This document shows, piece after piece, positions 1 to 4,856 of a stretch of 5,074 bases of DNA; position 1 is the first letter of the stretch; every line of letters starts with the position of its first letter. The notes beneath the pieces were generated by a model. It did no database searches. It was not told the origin of the DNA and was given only the letters and a program-made list of their open reading frames with translations. This DNA comes from JBICHM01 sp043101835 (GTDB taxonomy: Bacteria; Planctomycetota; Phycisphaerae; Phycisphaerales; UBA1924). The position numbers and the translations under genes were made by a program. The stretch spans positions 1-5,074 of the forward strand of contig JBICHM010000106.1 of NCBI GenBank assembly GCA_043101835.1, read 5' to 3'.

Positions 1-26
1 GGGTAGCATGCATCCGTGTCGCGCCC

Positions 27-47
27 GTTCTGCGCCCCGCGCAGAAC
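27..47 (+). promoter_or_regulatory. Perfect 9-bp hairpin in the leader of the CHRD gene
   Basis: GTTCTGCGC (27-35) is the exact reverse complement of GCGCAGAAC (39-47), with a 3-base CCC loop. It lies 40 bases upstream of the start codon at 88. No T-run follows, so it does not look like a standard intrinsic terminator for an upstream gene. It could be a 5' leader stem, an mRNA-stability element or an operator for a dimeric regulator. Only the pairing is seen; the role is unknown. Confidence 0.4.
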
Positions 48-73
48 TGGGCGATCTGTTTCACGGAGTCCTC

Positions 74-80
74 AGAGGAG
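74..80 (+). promoter_or_regulatory. Ribosome binding site of the CHRD gene
   Basis: The purine stretch AGAGGAG lies 7 bases before the ATG at 88, in ideal position. It decides the start: an in-frame ATG at 16 would add 24 arginine-rich residues ahead of a clear signal peptide, and nothing resembling a ribosome binding site is visible in the few bases present before it. Confidence 0.75.
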
Positions 81-87
81 AGAACAC

Positions 88-948
88 ATGAGGCCATTCC
101 TCACCGCGTGCGCCGCCGGCGCCGCCCTGCTCGCGGCGGATCTCGCCGGCGCCATGGGGCCGCCCCCGGCCCACAACTTCATCGGCGCGCCCATGAGCGG
201 CGCCAACGAGGTCCCGCCCGTCGAAACCTGCGCCGAAGGCGCGACCCAGGTCAAGTACAAGAACGGTGTCCTCACCTTCAAGGTGAATGTCGAAGACATC
301 GACGATGTCGTCGCCGCGCACCTCCACTTCGGGAAACCCGGCGAGAACGGCCCCGTCCTTGTCACCCTCTACGAGGCGCCGCCCCCGCCCCCCGAGAATG
401 CGCGCTACGACGACGATGACGATGATCACGACGATGACTACGACAACGATGAAGACACCCTCGCCTTCGGCGCCATCAGCGATGACGATGTCGAAGATGT
501 CGAGGGCGTGACCTTCGCCGACGGCAGCGAGTTCGACGGATCCGCCGACGGCCTTCTCCGTCTCCTCCGCGAAGGTTCGATCTATGTGAATGTCCACACC
601 GCCCTGAACCCCTCCGGCGAGATCCGCGCCCAGCTCCGCGGCAACGGAACCGGCGGCCCCAACCCCAACCGGGGCAACGGCGATCTCTGCGACGACGATG
701 ACGACAAGGACTGCGACGACGACTGCGACTGCGACTGTGAGTGCGACGACGACGGCGACAGCGACGTCGACTGCGACGACGCCCGCCGCGGCGATCTCAA
801 CGGCGATGGCGTCATCGATGAGAAGGACCTCCGCATCCTCCTCGACAACTTCACGACCGACAACGAAGACGCCTCGAGCGATGACGATGACGAGGACGAA
901 GCCCCGCGCCGGCGCGGGCGCCGCGGCATGATCCCCGTGGGCCGCTGA
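88..948 (+). CDS. Exported CHRD-domain protein with Asp-rich inserts and dockerin-like Ca-binding loop
   Basis: The product has 286 residues. Residues 1-22 form a signal peptide (hydrophobic core about 7-17, likely cut after Ala-Gly-Ala at 20-22), so it is exported. A CHRD domain (a beta-rich fold first named in chordin, common in secreted bacterial proteins of unknown function) spans about 36-184: it opens with SGANEVPPV, has the AHLHFGKPGENGPV segment at 77-90 and closes with YVNVHTALNPSGEIRAQL (166-183). Within it, residues 108-122 are almost all Asp. A second acidic stretch at 201-231 contains seven Cys, including CDCDCEC at 213-219. Residues 235-255 form a dockerin-type EF-hand loop, with D236, N238, D240, V242, D244 and D247 in register. 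The tail has another acidic run (258-271), then RRRGRR. About 55 of 286 residues are Asp. Calcium or other metal binding at the surface is likely but inferred. It is followed by its own terminator, so probably monocistronic. The domain calls are firm; the biological role is unknown. Confidence 0.88.
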   Translation: MRPFLTACAAGAALLAADLAGAMGPPPAHNFIGAPMSGANEVPPVETCAEGATQVKYKNGVLTFKVNVEDIDDVVAAHLHFGKPGENGPVLVTLYEAPPPPPENARYDDDDDDHDDDYDNDEDTLAFGAISDDDVEDVEGVTFADGSEFDGSADGLLRLLREGSIYVNVHTALNPSGEIRAQLRGNGTGGPNPNRGNGDLCDDDDDKDCDDDCDCDCECDDDGDSDVDCDDARRGDLNGDGVIDEKDLRILLDNFTTDNEDASSDDDDEDEAPRRRGRRGMIPVGR

Positions 949-977
949 TCAGCCCGGCCTCTCGACCCACCAACCGC

Positions 978-1008
978 ACCGGCGGGGCCCCGCGCCCCGC
1001 CGGTTTTT
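978..1008 (+). terminator. Intrinsic terminator after the CHRD gene
   Basis: ACCGGCGGGG (978-987) pairs perfectly with CCCCGCCGGT (995-1004) around a 7-base loop. Five Ts (1004-1008) follow or overlap the stem end. This is the classic Rho-independent form and lies 30 bases after the CHRD stop codon. Confidence 0.88.
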
Positions 1009-1161
1009 CGTTGCGCATCACCCCGATGCCGCACCCGCGCCGCGCCCGGCAGCGCGCGCTCCGCGCGAACCGCCGGCGCCGCCGAGCCTCCGTAGTGTCG
1101 CACACGCTGCGCACGGGCCCGCGTGGGGCGCCCGCCGCGCAGCCGCTGGGAGAACTCCGCC

Positions 1162-1716
1162 ATGGCAAACCCGCTCACAGCGCCGCGATGGTCGCCGTAC
1201 GCGGTCGGCGCAGGCATCGGCGTCCTCTCGTGGATCACCTTCGCCTGGATGGGCAAGGCCCTCGGCACATCGACCACCCTCGTCCGCGCCGCCGGCGCCA
1301 TCGAAGGAACCATCAGCGAACAGCACGTCCGCGAGACCGAATACCTCGCCAAATACATCGTCGGCAAACCCGTCGTCGACTGGCAGTTCGCGCTCGTCAT
1401 CGCGCTCGCCCTCGGCGCCGGCCTCGCCGCGCTCCTCGGCCGGCGCGCAGCGGGGGGGAAGTTCGTCGAAACCGTCCCCGGTCTCTGGGCCTGGCGCTTT
1501 GGAAAGAGCAAGGCGCTCCGTTACACCGCCGCGTTCACCGGCGGCGCCATCCTTCTCTTCGGCGCACGCATGGCCGGCGGCTGCACCAGCGGGCATGCCA
1601 TCAGCGGCGGACTCCAACTCGCCGTCTCCAGCTGGATCTTCACCATCGCCATGTTCATCACCGGCATCATCACCGCATTCGCGCTCTTCGGCGGGAAAGG
1701 ACGCAGCCATGTTTGA
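1162..1716 (+). CDS. YeeE/YedE (Sulf_transp) transporter, N-terminal half subunit
   Basis: This 184-residue integral membrane protein belongs to the YeeE/YedE family (DUF395, Sulf_transp), whose characterised members import thiosulfate through conserved cysteines. Hydrophobic segments lie at about 12-30, 74-93, 120-138 and 150-176. The family signature GARMAGGCTSGHAISGG is at 134-150, with Cys141 the likely sulfur-relay residue. The segment around 34-50 (LGTSTTLVRAAGAIEGT) is also typical of the split form. I chose the ATG at 1162 because GGGAGAA (1148-1154) sits 7 bases before it; an in-frame ATG at 1123 adds only 13 unlikely residues. The gene overlaps the next by 8 bases, so the two halves are almost surely co-transcribed and translationally coupled. 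PmpA/PmpB of Serratia are a known split pair of this kind. The substrate is inferred: thiosulfate, or another reduced sulfur or selenium species. Confidence 0.85.
   Translation: MANPLTAPRWSPYAVGAGIGVLSWITFAWMGKALGTSTTLVRAAGAIEGTISEQHVRETEYLAKYIVGKPVVDWQFALVIALALGAGLAALLGRRAAGGKFVETVPGLWAWRFGKSKALRYTAAFTGGAILLFGARMAGGCTSGHAISGGLQLAVSSWIFTIAMFITGIITAFALFGGKGRSHV
1693..1700 (+). promoter_or_regulatory. Ribosome binding site of the second YeeE/YedE half
   Basis: A purine-rich GGGAAAGG lies 8 bases before the ATG at 1709, inside the end of the upstream gene. It supports a genuine second start rather than a single gene broken by a sequencing frameshift. Confidence 0.55.
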
Positions 1717-2287
1717 CAGCGCCTTCTTCGCCTCCCCGCGTGAACTCGCCCTCGGCACCATCACCGGCCTCATCTTCGGCTTCCTTCTCCAGAAGGGCGC
1801 CGTCACGCGCTACCGCGTCATCCTTGGCCAGTTCCTCCTCACCGACTTCACCGTCGCAAAGGTCATGGGAACCGCCATCGTCACCGGCGCCATCGGCATC
1901 TACGCCATGCTCGCGCTCGGCGTAATCGAATCCGCCGACATGCACCTGAAGAGCGCCACCGTCTGGGGCAACCTCATCGGCGGCGTCGTCTTCGGCGTCG
2001 GCATGGCCATCCTCGGCTACTGCCCCGGAACCGGCGTCGGCGCAATCGCCGACGGCTCGCGCCACGCCATCTTCGGCGTCCTCGGCATGCTCGCCGGCGC
2101 AGCCCTCTACGCCGAAGTCCACACCTGGGTGAACGAGAAGCTCCTCAAAGTCAACGACCTCGGCAAGGTCACCCTCAGCCAGGAATCCGGCCTTTCACCC
2201 TGGTGGCTCATCATCGCCATGGCCATCGTCGCCGCCGTCGGTTTCGGCGCACTCGAACGCTGGGAACGCAGACGCGCCGCCAACTGA
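1709..2287 (+). CDS. YeeE/YedE (Sulf_transp) transporter, C-terminal half subunit
   Basis: This 192-residue membrane protein is the partner of the preceding gene. Hydrophobic segments fall at about 12-28, 50-72, 86-104, 115-135 and 163-182. The family's second conserved cysteine motif is present as GYCPGTGVGA at 103-112 (Cys105), followed by GSRHAIFGVLGMLAGA (116-131). Together with Cys141 of the first half this gives the two motif copies expected of a full transporter with pseudo-twofold symmetry. The ATG at 1709 overlaps the upstream stop region by 8 bases and has its own purine-rich ribosome binding site. The C-terminus is short and basic (ERWERRR), probably cytoplasmic. No sulfurtransferase, persulfide dioxygenase or ArsR-type regulator, frequent companions of such pairs, is adjacent. 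The family call is confident; the transported sulfur compound is not shown by sequence. Confidence 0.87.
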   Translation: MFDSAFFASPRELALGTITGLIFGFLLQKGAVTRYRVILGQFLLTDFTVAKVMGTAIVTGAIGIYAMLALGVIESADMHLKSATVWGNLIGGVVFGVGMAILGYCPGTGVGAIADGSRHAIFGVLGMLAGAALYAEVHTWVNEKLLKVNDLGKVTLSQESGLSPWWLIIAMAIVAAVGFGALERWERRRAAN

Positions 2288-2288
2288 A

Positions 2289-2308
2289 CCGCGATCGAGA
2301 GATCGCGG
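2289..2308 (+). terminator. Hairpin with GAGA tetraloop just after the transporter genes
   Basis: CCGCGATC (2289-2296) and GATCGCGG (2301-2308) form a perfect 8-bp stem closed by GAGA, a stable GNRA-type tetraloop, 2 bases after the stop codon. A C-run rather than a T-run follows. It may therefore protect the mRNA 3' end or help Rho-dependent termination rather than act as a classic intrinsic terminator. Confidence 0.45.
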
Positions 2309-2343
2309 CCCCCAGCGCACAACAACACACGCCTTTCCACCCC

Positions 2344-2380
2344 GCGGCCTCCGGCGCTCATAGCATGCGTCGGAGGCCGC
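2344..2380 (+). promoter_or_regulatory. Hairpin sequestering the glutamate dehydrogenase ribosome binding site
   Basis: GCGGCCTCCG (2344-2353) is the exact reverse complement of CGGAGGCCGC (2371-2380). The stem extends inward by a G-U pair (2354/2370) and CGC/GCG (2355-2357/2367-2369), giving 14 pairs and a 9-base loop. The 3' arm contains GGAGG (2372-2376), a perfect Shine-Dalgarno sequence 8 bases before the ATG at 2385, paired with CCTCC (2348-2352). The mRNA would hide its ribosome binding site unless something opens the stem. Possible roles are translational control, a thermosensor-like element, or a fortuitous repeat. If transcription starts inside the loop, the stem would not form. Confidence 0.6.
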
Positions 2381-2384
2381 TTGC

Positions 2385-3644
2385 ATGACCAGCAACAACG
2401 ACGCATCACCCTTCGACTGCGTTGACGCGACCGTCGACAAAGCCACCCGAACGCTCGGCTACAGCGAGGAAATCAGCACGCTCCTTCGCTCGCCCTATCG
2501 GCAACTTCAGGTCGATGTGCCGCTGCGCACGAAGGCCGGCAAGGTCCGCGTCTTTCGCGCCTATCGCGTGCAGCATTCCAACAGCAGAGGCCCCTTCAAG
2601 GGCGGCCTCCGCTTCCACGACGGCGTCAACCTCGACCACTTCCGCGCGCTCGCCAGCCTCATGACCTGGAAGACCGCCCTCGTCGATGTCCCCTTCGGCG
2701 GCGCCAAGGGCGGCATCGACTGCAACCCGCGCGAACTCGACGCCGAAGACCTCGAAACCCTCACCAAGCGATTCACCGTCAAGATGGACGGCCTCATCGG
2801 CCCCGACACCGACATCCCCGCGCCCGACATGGGCACCGGTCCACGCGAGATGGCATGGATCTACGAGGCCTACAGCCAGCGCTTCGGAATCGAACCCGGC
2901 GTCGTCACCGGCAAGCCCCTCACCCTCGGCGGCTCCGAAGGACGCGTCGAAGCGACCGGGCGCGGCGTCGCGCTCGCAACCAGACTCGCCGCCGAGGACT
3001 GCGGCGTCGAACTCAGCGGTGCACGCATCGCCATCCAGGGATTCGGCAATGTCGCCGCATACGCCGCGAAGAACCTCGCCGACGCCGGGGCGCACGTCGT
3101 CGCCGTCAGCGGCTCCGCCGGCGCCGTCTACAAGGAAGACGGGCTCGATATCCCCCGCATCCTCGAGAAGACGCGCGAAGGCGACGACCGCAAGAGCGTC
3201 ACCGAGATCGACCACGGCGGAAAACAGATCGACAACGACGAGCTCTTCGCCCTCGACTGCGACATCCTCATCCCCGCCGCGATGGAAGGCGCCATCAACT
3301 CCGGCAACTGCGACGCCGTCAACGCCCGGCTCGTCGTCGAAGGCGCAAACGCCCCCGTCACCTGCGAGGCCGACGAGTACCTCAGCGAGAACGGCGTCGC
3401 CGTCGTCCCCGACATCTTCGCCAGCGCCGGCGGCGTCATCGTCTCCTACCTCGAGTGGGTCCAGAACCGCCAGCGCTACCGCTGGACGCTCGACCGCGTG
3501 AACGAGGAACTCGACGACCACATGCGCCGCGCCTGGAGCGCCCTCCACCAACGCGCCCGACGCGACGAGACCACCTACCGAACCGCCGCCTACCGCATCG
3601 CCGTCGGACGCGTCGCCGAAGCCGCGACCCTCCGAGGCTTCTGA
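2385..3644 (+). CDS. gdhA: Glutamate dehydrogenase (Glu/Leu/Phe/Val dehydrogenase family)
   Basis: The enzyme interconverts L-glutamate and 2-oxoglutarate plus ammonium with NAD(P), in the cytoplasm, normally as a hexamer. At 419 residues it has the usual length of the short hexameric class and is complete. The dimerisation/substrate domain holds PFKGGLRFH (Lys72), TWK (Lys96) and the family signature VPFGGAKGGIDCNP (102-115) with catalytic Lys108. Asp148 in PAPDMGTG is the expected catalytic acid. The Rossmann domain starts near 212, with the dinucleotide loop GFGNV at 219-223. GANAPVTCEAD (320-330) and SAGGVIVSYLEW (347-358; Ser354 near the substrate) are conserved. The stretch after the second strand reads SGSAGAVY (242-249), which does not settle NAD versus NADP preference. 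The start codon is followed by a normal N-terminus, and its ribosome binding site lies within a strong hairpin. It has separate neighbours on both sides and is probably monocistronic. Confidence 0.95.
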   Translation: MTSNNDASPFDCVDATVDKATRTLGYSEEISTLLRSPYRQLQVDVPLRTKAGKVRVFRAYRVQHSNSRGPFKGGLRFHDGVNLDHFRALASLMTWKTALVDVPFGGAKGGIDCNPRELDAEDLETLTKRFTVKMDGLIGPDTDIPAPDMGTGPREMAWIYEAYSQRFGIEPGVVTGKPLTLGGSEGRVEATGRGVALATRLAAEDCGVELSGARIAIQGFGNVAAYAAKNLADAGAHVVAVSGSAGAVYKEDGLDIPRILEKTREGDDRKSVTEIDHGGKQIDNDELFALDCDILIPAAMEGAINSGNCDAVNARLVVEGANAPVTCEADEYLSENGVAVVPDIFASAGGVIVSYLEWVQNRQRYRWTLDRVNEELDDHMRRAWSALHQRARRDETTYRTAAYRIAVGRVAEAATLRGF

Positions 3645-3652
3645 CCCACCAA

Positions 3653-3680
3653 CCTCTCCCCCGGCCCGCCGGGGGAGGTG
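3653..3680 (+). terminator. GC-rich hairpin after gdhA, also the start of a REP-like element
   Basis: CTCCCCCGG (3656-3664) pairs with CCGGGGGAG (3669-3677) around a 4-base loop, 11 bases after the gdhA stop codon. No T-run follows. Its position fits a terminator or 3'-end stabiliser, but its form is that of a dispersed palindromic repeat. Confidence 0.5.
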
Positions 3681-3790
3681 TCGGCGCAGCCGACGGAGGG
3701 GGCTTCGCCACCTTCCAGACCGCTTCGCGTTTCCACCCACGACACCCCAACCACCCCTCCGTCGCTTCGTCGCGCAATCGCTCCGTCGCA
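3653..3790. repeat. REP-like palindromic intergenic element
   Basis: The 282 bases between gdhA and the small membrane protein begin with the C/G palindrome at 3656-3677. They continue with TCGGCGCAGCCGACGGAGG (3681-3699), itself containing the short inverted pair TCGGC/GCCGA, and later CCCCTCCGTCGCTTCGTCG (3755-3773), which is partly its reverse complement (CCTCCGTCG against CGACGGAGG). This resembles REP/BIME-type dispersed repeats of GC-rich genomes. Related palindromes recur at 4794-4856 in this window. No transposase is nearby. Confidence 0.5.
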
Positions 3791-3800
3791 CTCCGCGATG

Positions 3801-3806
3801 TACAAT
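3801..3806 (+). promoter_or_regulatory. Possible -10 element ahead of the small membrane protein
   Basis: TACAAT matches five of six bases of the sigma-70 -10 consensus and stands out in very GC-rich surroundings. No good -35 hexamer is visible at the normal spacing. It lies 120 bases before the ATG at 3927. A leader hairpin (CGCCGG 3827-3832 with CCGGCG 3839-3844) would follow the predicted transcription start. Confidence 0.3.
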
Positions 3807-3926
3807 CTCCCCGTCCAGCCGCCCGACGCCGGCGCACTCCGGCGGGCGCCCTCCGGCCGTGCAAGGCCCGCGCCCCGTCACCCGCGCCCGCACACCATTC
3901 GGCGGCAGAAGCGACACCCCACACAC

Positions 3927-4160
3927 ATGCTCCGCCTCACGCTCGTCGTGCTCGCGATCACGATCGCCGCCGTCGTGGTCAGCAACCTCCTCCCGCCCGG
4001 ACTCGCCGCCGACTGCGCGCTCATCGTCGGCGCATCCACCGGCGTCTTCACCGCCGGCATGCTCTTCCTCCTCCTCGTCCAGGCCATCAGCCCCATGCGC
4101 GAGGAAGACGAAGCCGAAACCCCCGCCCAGCCCCCGACCCAACACCGCCGCGCCGCGTAA
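3927..4160 (+). CDS. Small two-helix membrane protein of unknown function
   Basis: The product has 77 residues. Two hydrophobic segments lie at about 4-22 and 30-54, joined by a short loop (LLPPGLAAD). A hydrophilic tail follows from about 55, acidic at first (REEDEAE), then proline/glutamine-rich and ending in basic residues. I do not recognise a family. Leucines are mostly CTC as in the other plus-strand genes, which supports real coding. The ATG at 3927 is chosen because the hydrophobic helix starts right after it; upstream in-frame ATGs at 3678 and 3798 would add Pro/Arg-rich sequence read out of the repeat and leader. No Shine-Dalgarno sequence is evident in the 15 bases before it, so initiation may be weak or the message nearly leaderless. 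It could be an orphan inner-membrane accessory protein. Confidence 0.6.
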   Translation: MLRLTLVVLAITIAAVVVSNLLPPGLAADCALIVGASTGVFTAGMLFLLLVQAISPMREEDEAETPAQPPTQHRRAA

Positions 4161-4192
4161 CGCGCAATCCCTCCCCCCGAGGCAGAGGTCGA

Positions 4193-4207
4193 CGAGCGCA
4201 GCGAGCC
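4193..4207. repeat. Copy 1 of a 15-base direct repeat
   Basis: CGAGCGCAGCGAGCC occurs here and again, identically, at 4842-4856. Both copies lie in non-coding spacers. This motif is part of the REP-like intergenic material and is a likely fragment of the same dispersed repeat family. Confidence 0.5.
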
Positions 4208-4218
4208 GCCACGACTCC

Positions 4219-4250
4219 GTGCCTTCGTGCCTCAGTGCCTCCGTCCCTTC
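4219..4250. repeat. Octamer tandem repeat, four units
   Basis: Four successive 8-base units read GTGCCTTC, GTGCCTCA, GTGCCTCC and GTCCCTTC. The region lies in the 181-base spacer between the small membrane protein and the DsrE-like gene. A 6-bp stem (CCTCCG 4238-4243 with CGGAGG 4252-4257) overlaps the end. No coding role is apparent. Confidence 0.5.
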
Positions 4251-4297
4251 CCGGAGGAACACCCCACACCTCGCGCCGGTTGCACCCTGAGCCACCA

Positions 4298-4318
4298 GCG
4301 CGCACTGTCACTGCGCGC
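4298..4318 (+). promoter_or_regulatory. Inverted repeat upstream of the DsrE-like gene
   Basis: GCGCGCA (4298-4304) is the exact reverse complement of TGCGCGC (4312-4318), with spacer CTGTCAC. It ends 10 bases before the ribosome binding site at 4329. Its size and symmetry fit a regulator-binding operator or a leader stem, but no cognate regulator is encoded here and GC-rich inverted repeats arise easily by chance. Confidence 0.3.
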
Positions 4319-4328
4319 ACCATCACAG

Positions 4329-4334
4329 AAGGAG
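4329..4334 (+). promoter_or_regulatory. Ribosome binding site of the DsrE-like gene
   Basis: AAGGAG sits 7 bases before the ATG at 4342, close to the consensus in both sequence and spacing. It is among the strongest ribosome binding sites in the window and fixes the start. Confidence 0.85.
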
Positions 4335-4341
4335 CAACCCC

Positions 4342-4788
4342 ATGACCACCAGGCTCACCCTCGTCGCGGCGCTCGCACTCGGCCTCGCCGGCGGCGTCCT
4401 CGGCGCACGCTTCAACGCCGCGCCCGTCGCCCACGCCCAGCCCGCCAACGCCCCTGAGCGCCTCAACATCCTCTGGACCAGCGGCGATCCCGATGTCGCC
4501 CACCGCGTCGGACTCATGTACACCCACGCCGCCAAGGCGAACGAGTGGTTCCCCGAAGTCCGGCTCATCGTCTGGGGCCCCTCCCAGCGACTCCTCGTCG
4601 CCGACAAGGACATCCAGGCCAAGGTCGCCGCCATGCGCGAGAGCGGCGTCATCGTCGAAGCCTGCATCGCCTGCGCCAACTCCTACGGCGTCGCCGACGA
4701 CCTCCGCGAACTCGGCCTCGAAGTCAAACCCATGGGCGTCCCCCTCAGCGATATCCTCAAGAACGACGAGCACCTCATCACCTTCTGA
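4342..4788 (+). CDS. Exported DsrE-family protein with a CxxC motif
   Basis: The product has 148 residues. Residues 1-32 look like a signal peptide (hydrophobic core 5-21, likely cleavage after Ala-His-Ala at 30-32), so the mature protein is probably periplasmic. The rest is one DsrE/DsrF-like domain: LNILWTSGDPDVAHRVGLMY at 41-60, VRLIVWGPSQRLL (73-85), then GVIVEACIACANSYGVADDL (102-121) and the ending VKPMGVPLSDILKNDEHLITF. Cys108 and Cys111 form a CxxC pair; Cys111 probably corresponds to the sulfur-carrying cysteine conserved in many DsrE proteins. Family members bind or relay sulfur as persulfide, but many exported single-domain members have no assigned role. All 18 leucine codons are CTC. 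The YeeE/YedE pair 2 kb upstream hints at a shared sulfur theme, though gdhA lies between. A redox or sulfur-relay role is inferred. Confidence 0.88.
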   Translation: MTTRLTLVAALALGLAGGVLGARFNAAPVAHAQPANAPERLNILWTSGDPDVAHRVGLMYTHAAKANEWFPEVRLIVWGPSQRLLVADKDIQAKVAAMRESGVIVEACIACANSYGVADDLRELGLEVKPMGVPLSDILKNDEHLITF

Positions 4789-4793
4789 CTGCT

Positions 4794-4818
4794 CCCTCTC
4801 CCGCACCGCGGGAGAGGG
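4794..4818. terminator. Strong 11-bp hairpin between the DsrE-like gene and the RNase J fragment
   Basis: CCCTCTCCCGC (4794-4804) pairs perfectly with GCGGGAGAGGG (4808-4818) around a 3-base loop. It begins 6 bases after the DsrE stop codon, between convergent genes. No T-run follows on either strand, so it may end or stabilise transcripts without being a classic intrinsic terminator. Confidence 0.45.
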
Positions 4819-4841
4819 GCGGGGTGAGGGTGGCGAGACCG

Positions 4842-4856
4842 CGAGCGCAGCGAGCC
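4842..4856. repeat. Copy 2 of the 15-base direct repeat
   Basis: Identical to 4193-4207. It ends only 6 bases before the stop codon of the RNase J fragment, so it marks the possible breakpoint of that gene. Confidence 0.5.

Noticed and set aside
409..780. GAC/GAT-rich stretches as a microsatellite or CRISPR-like array
   Set aside because: The period is the codon; the stretches encode Asp/Cys in frame with mixed synonymous codons, and there are no regular repeats with unique spacers.
1009..1161. Promoter or regulatory element between the terminator and the transporter genes
   Set aside because: The spacer is extremely GC-rich; I saw no convincing -10/-35 pair and only short, easily random inverted repeats.
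1709..1716. The 8-base overlap as a frameshift breaking one YeeE/YedE gene
   Set aside because: The second frame has its own ATG and purine-rich ribosome binding site, each half has a complete motif, and split pairs are known in this family.
582..1806. Long minus-strand frames opposite the CHRD gene and the first transporter half
   Set aside because: Ser/Arg-rich or Ala/Gly/Asp-rich shadows of real genes; they also cross the intrinsic terminator at 978-1008.
2406..4295. 629-codon open frame on the minus strand opposite gdhA
   Set aside because: It is antisense to a well-supported enzyme, its translation is low-complexity Gly/Asp/Val/Ala without family motifs, and it runs through repeats. 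It is an artefact of high GC and C-ending codons.
2855..4345. 496-codon plus-strand open frame
   Set aside because: Its translation is almost all Arg, Pro and His, it overlaps gdhA in another frame and crosses intergenic repeats; it has no recognisable domain.
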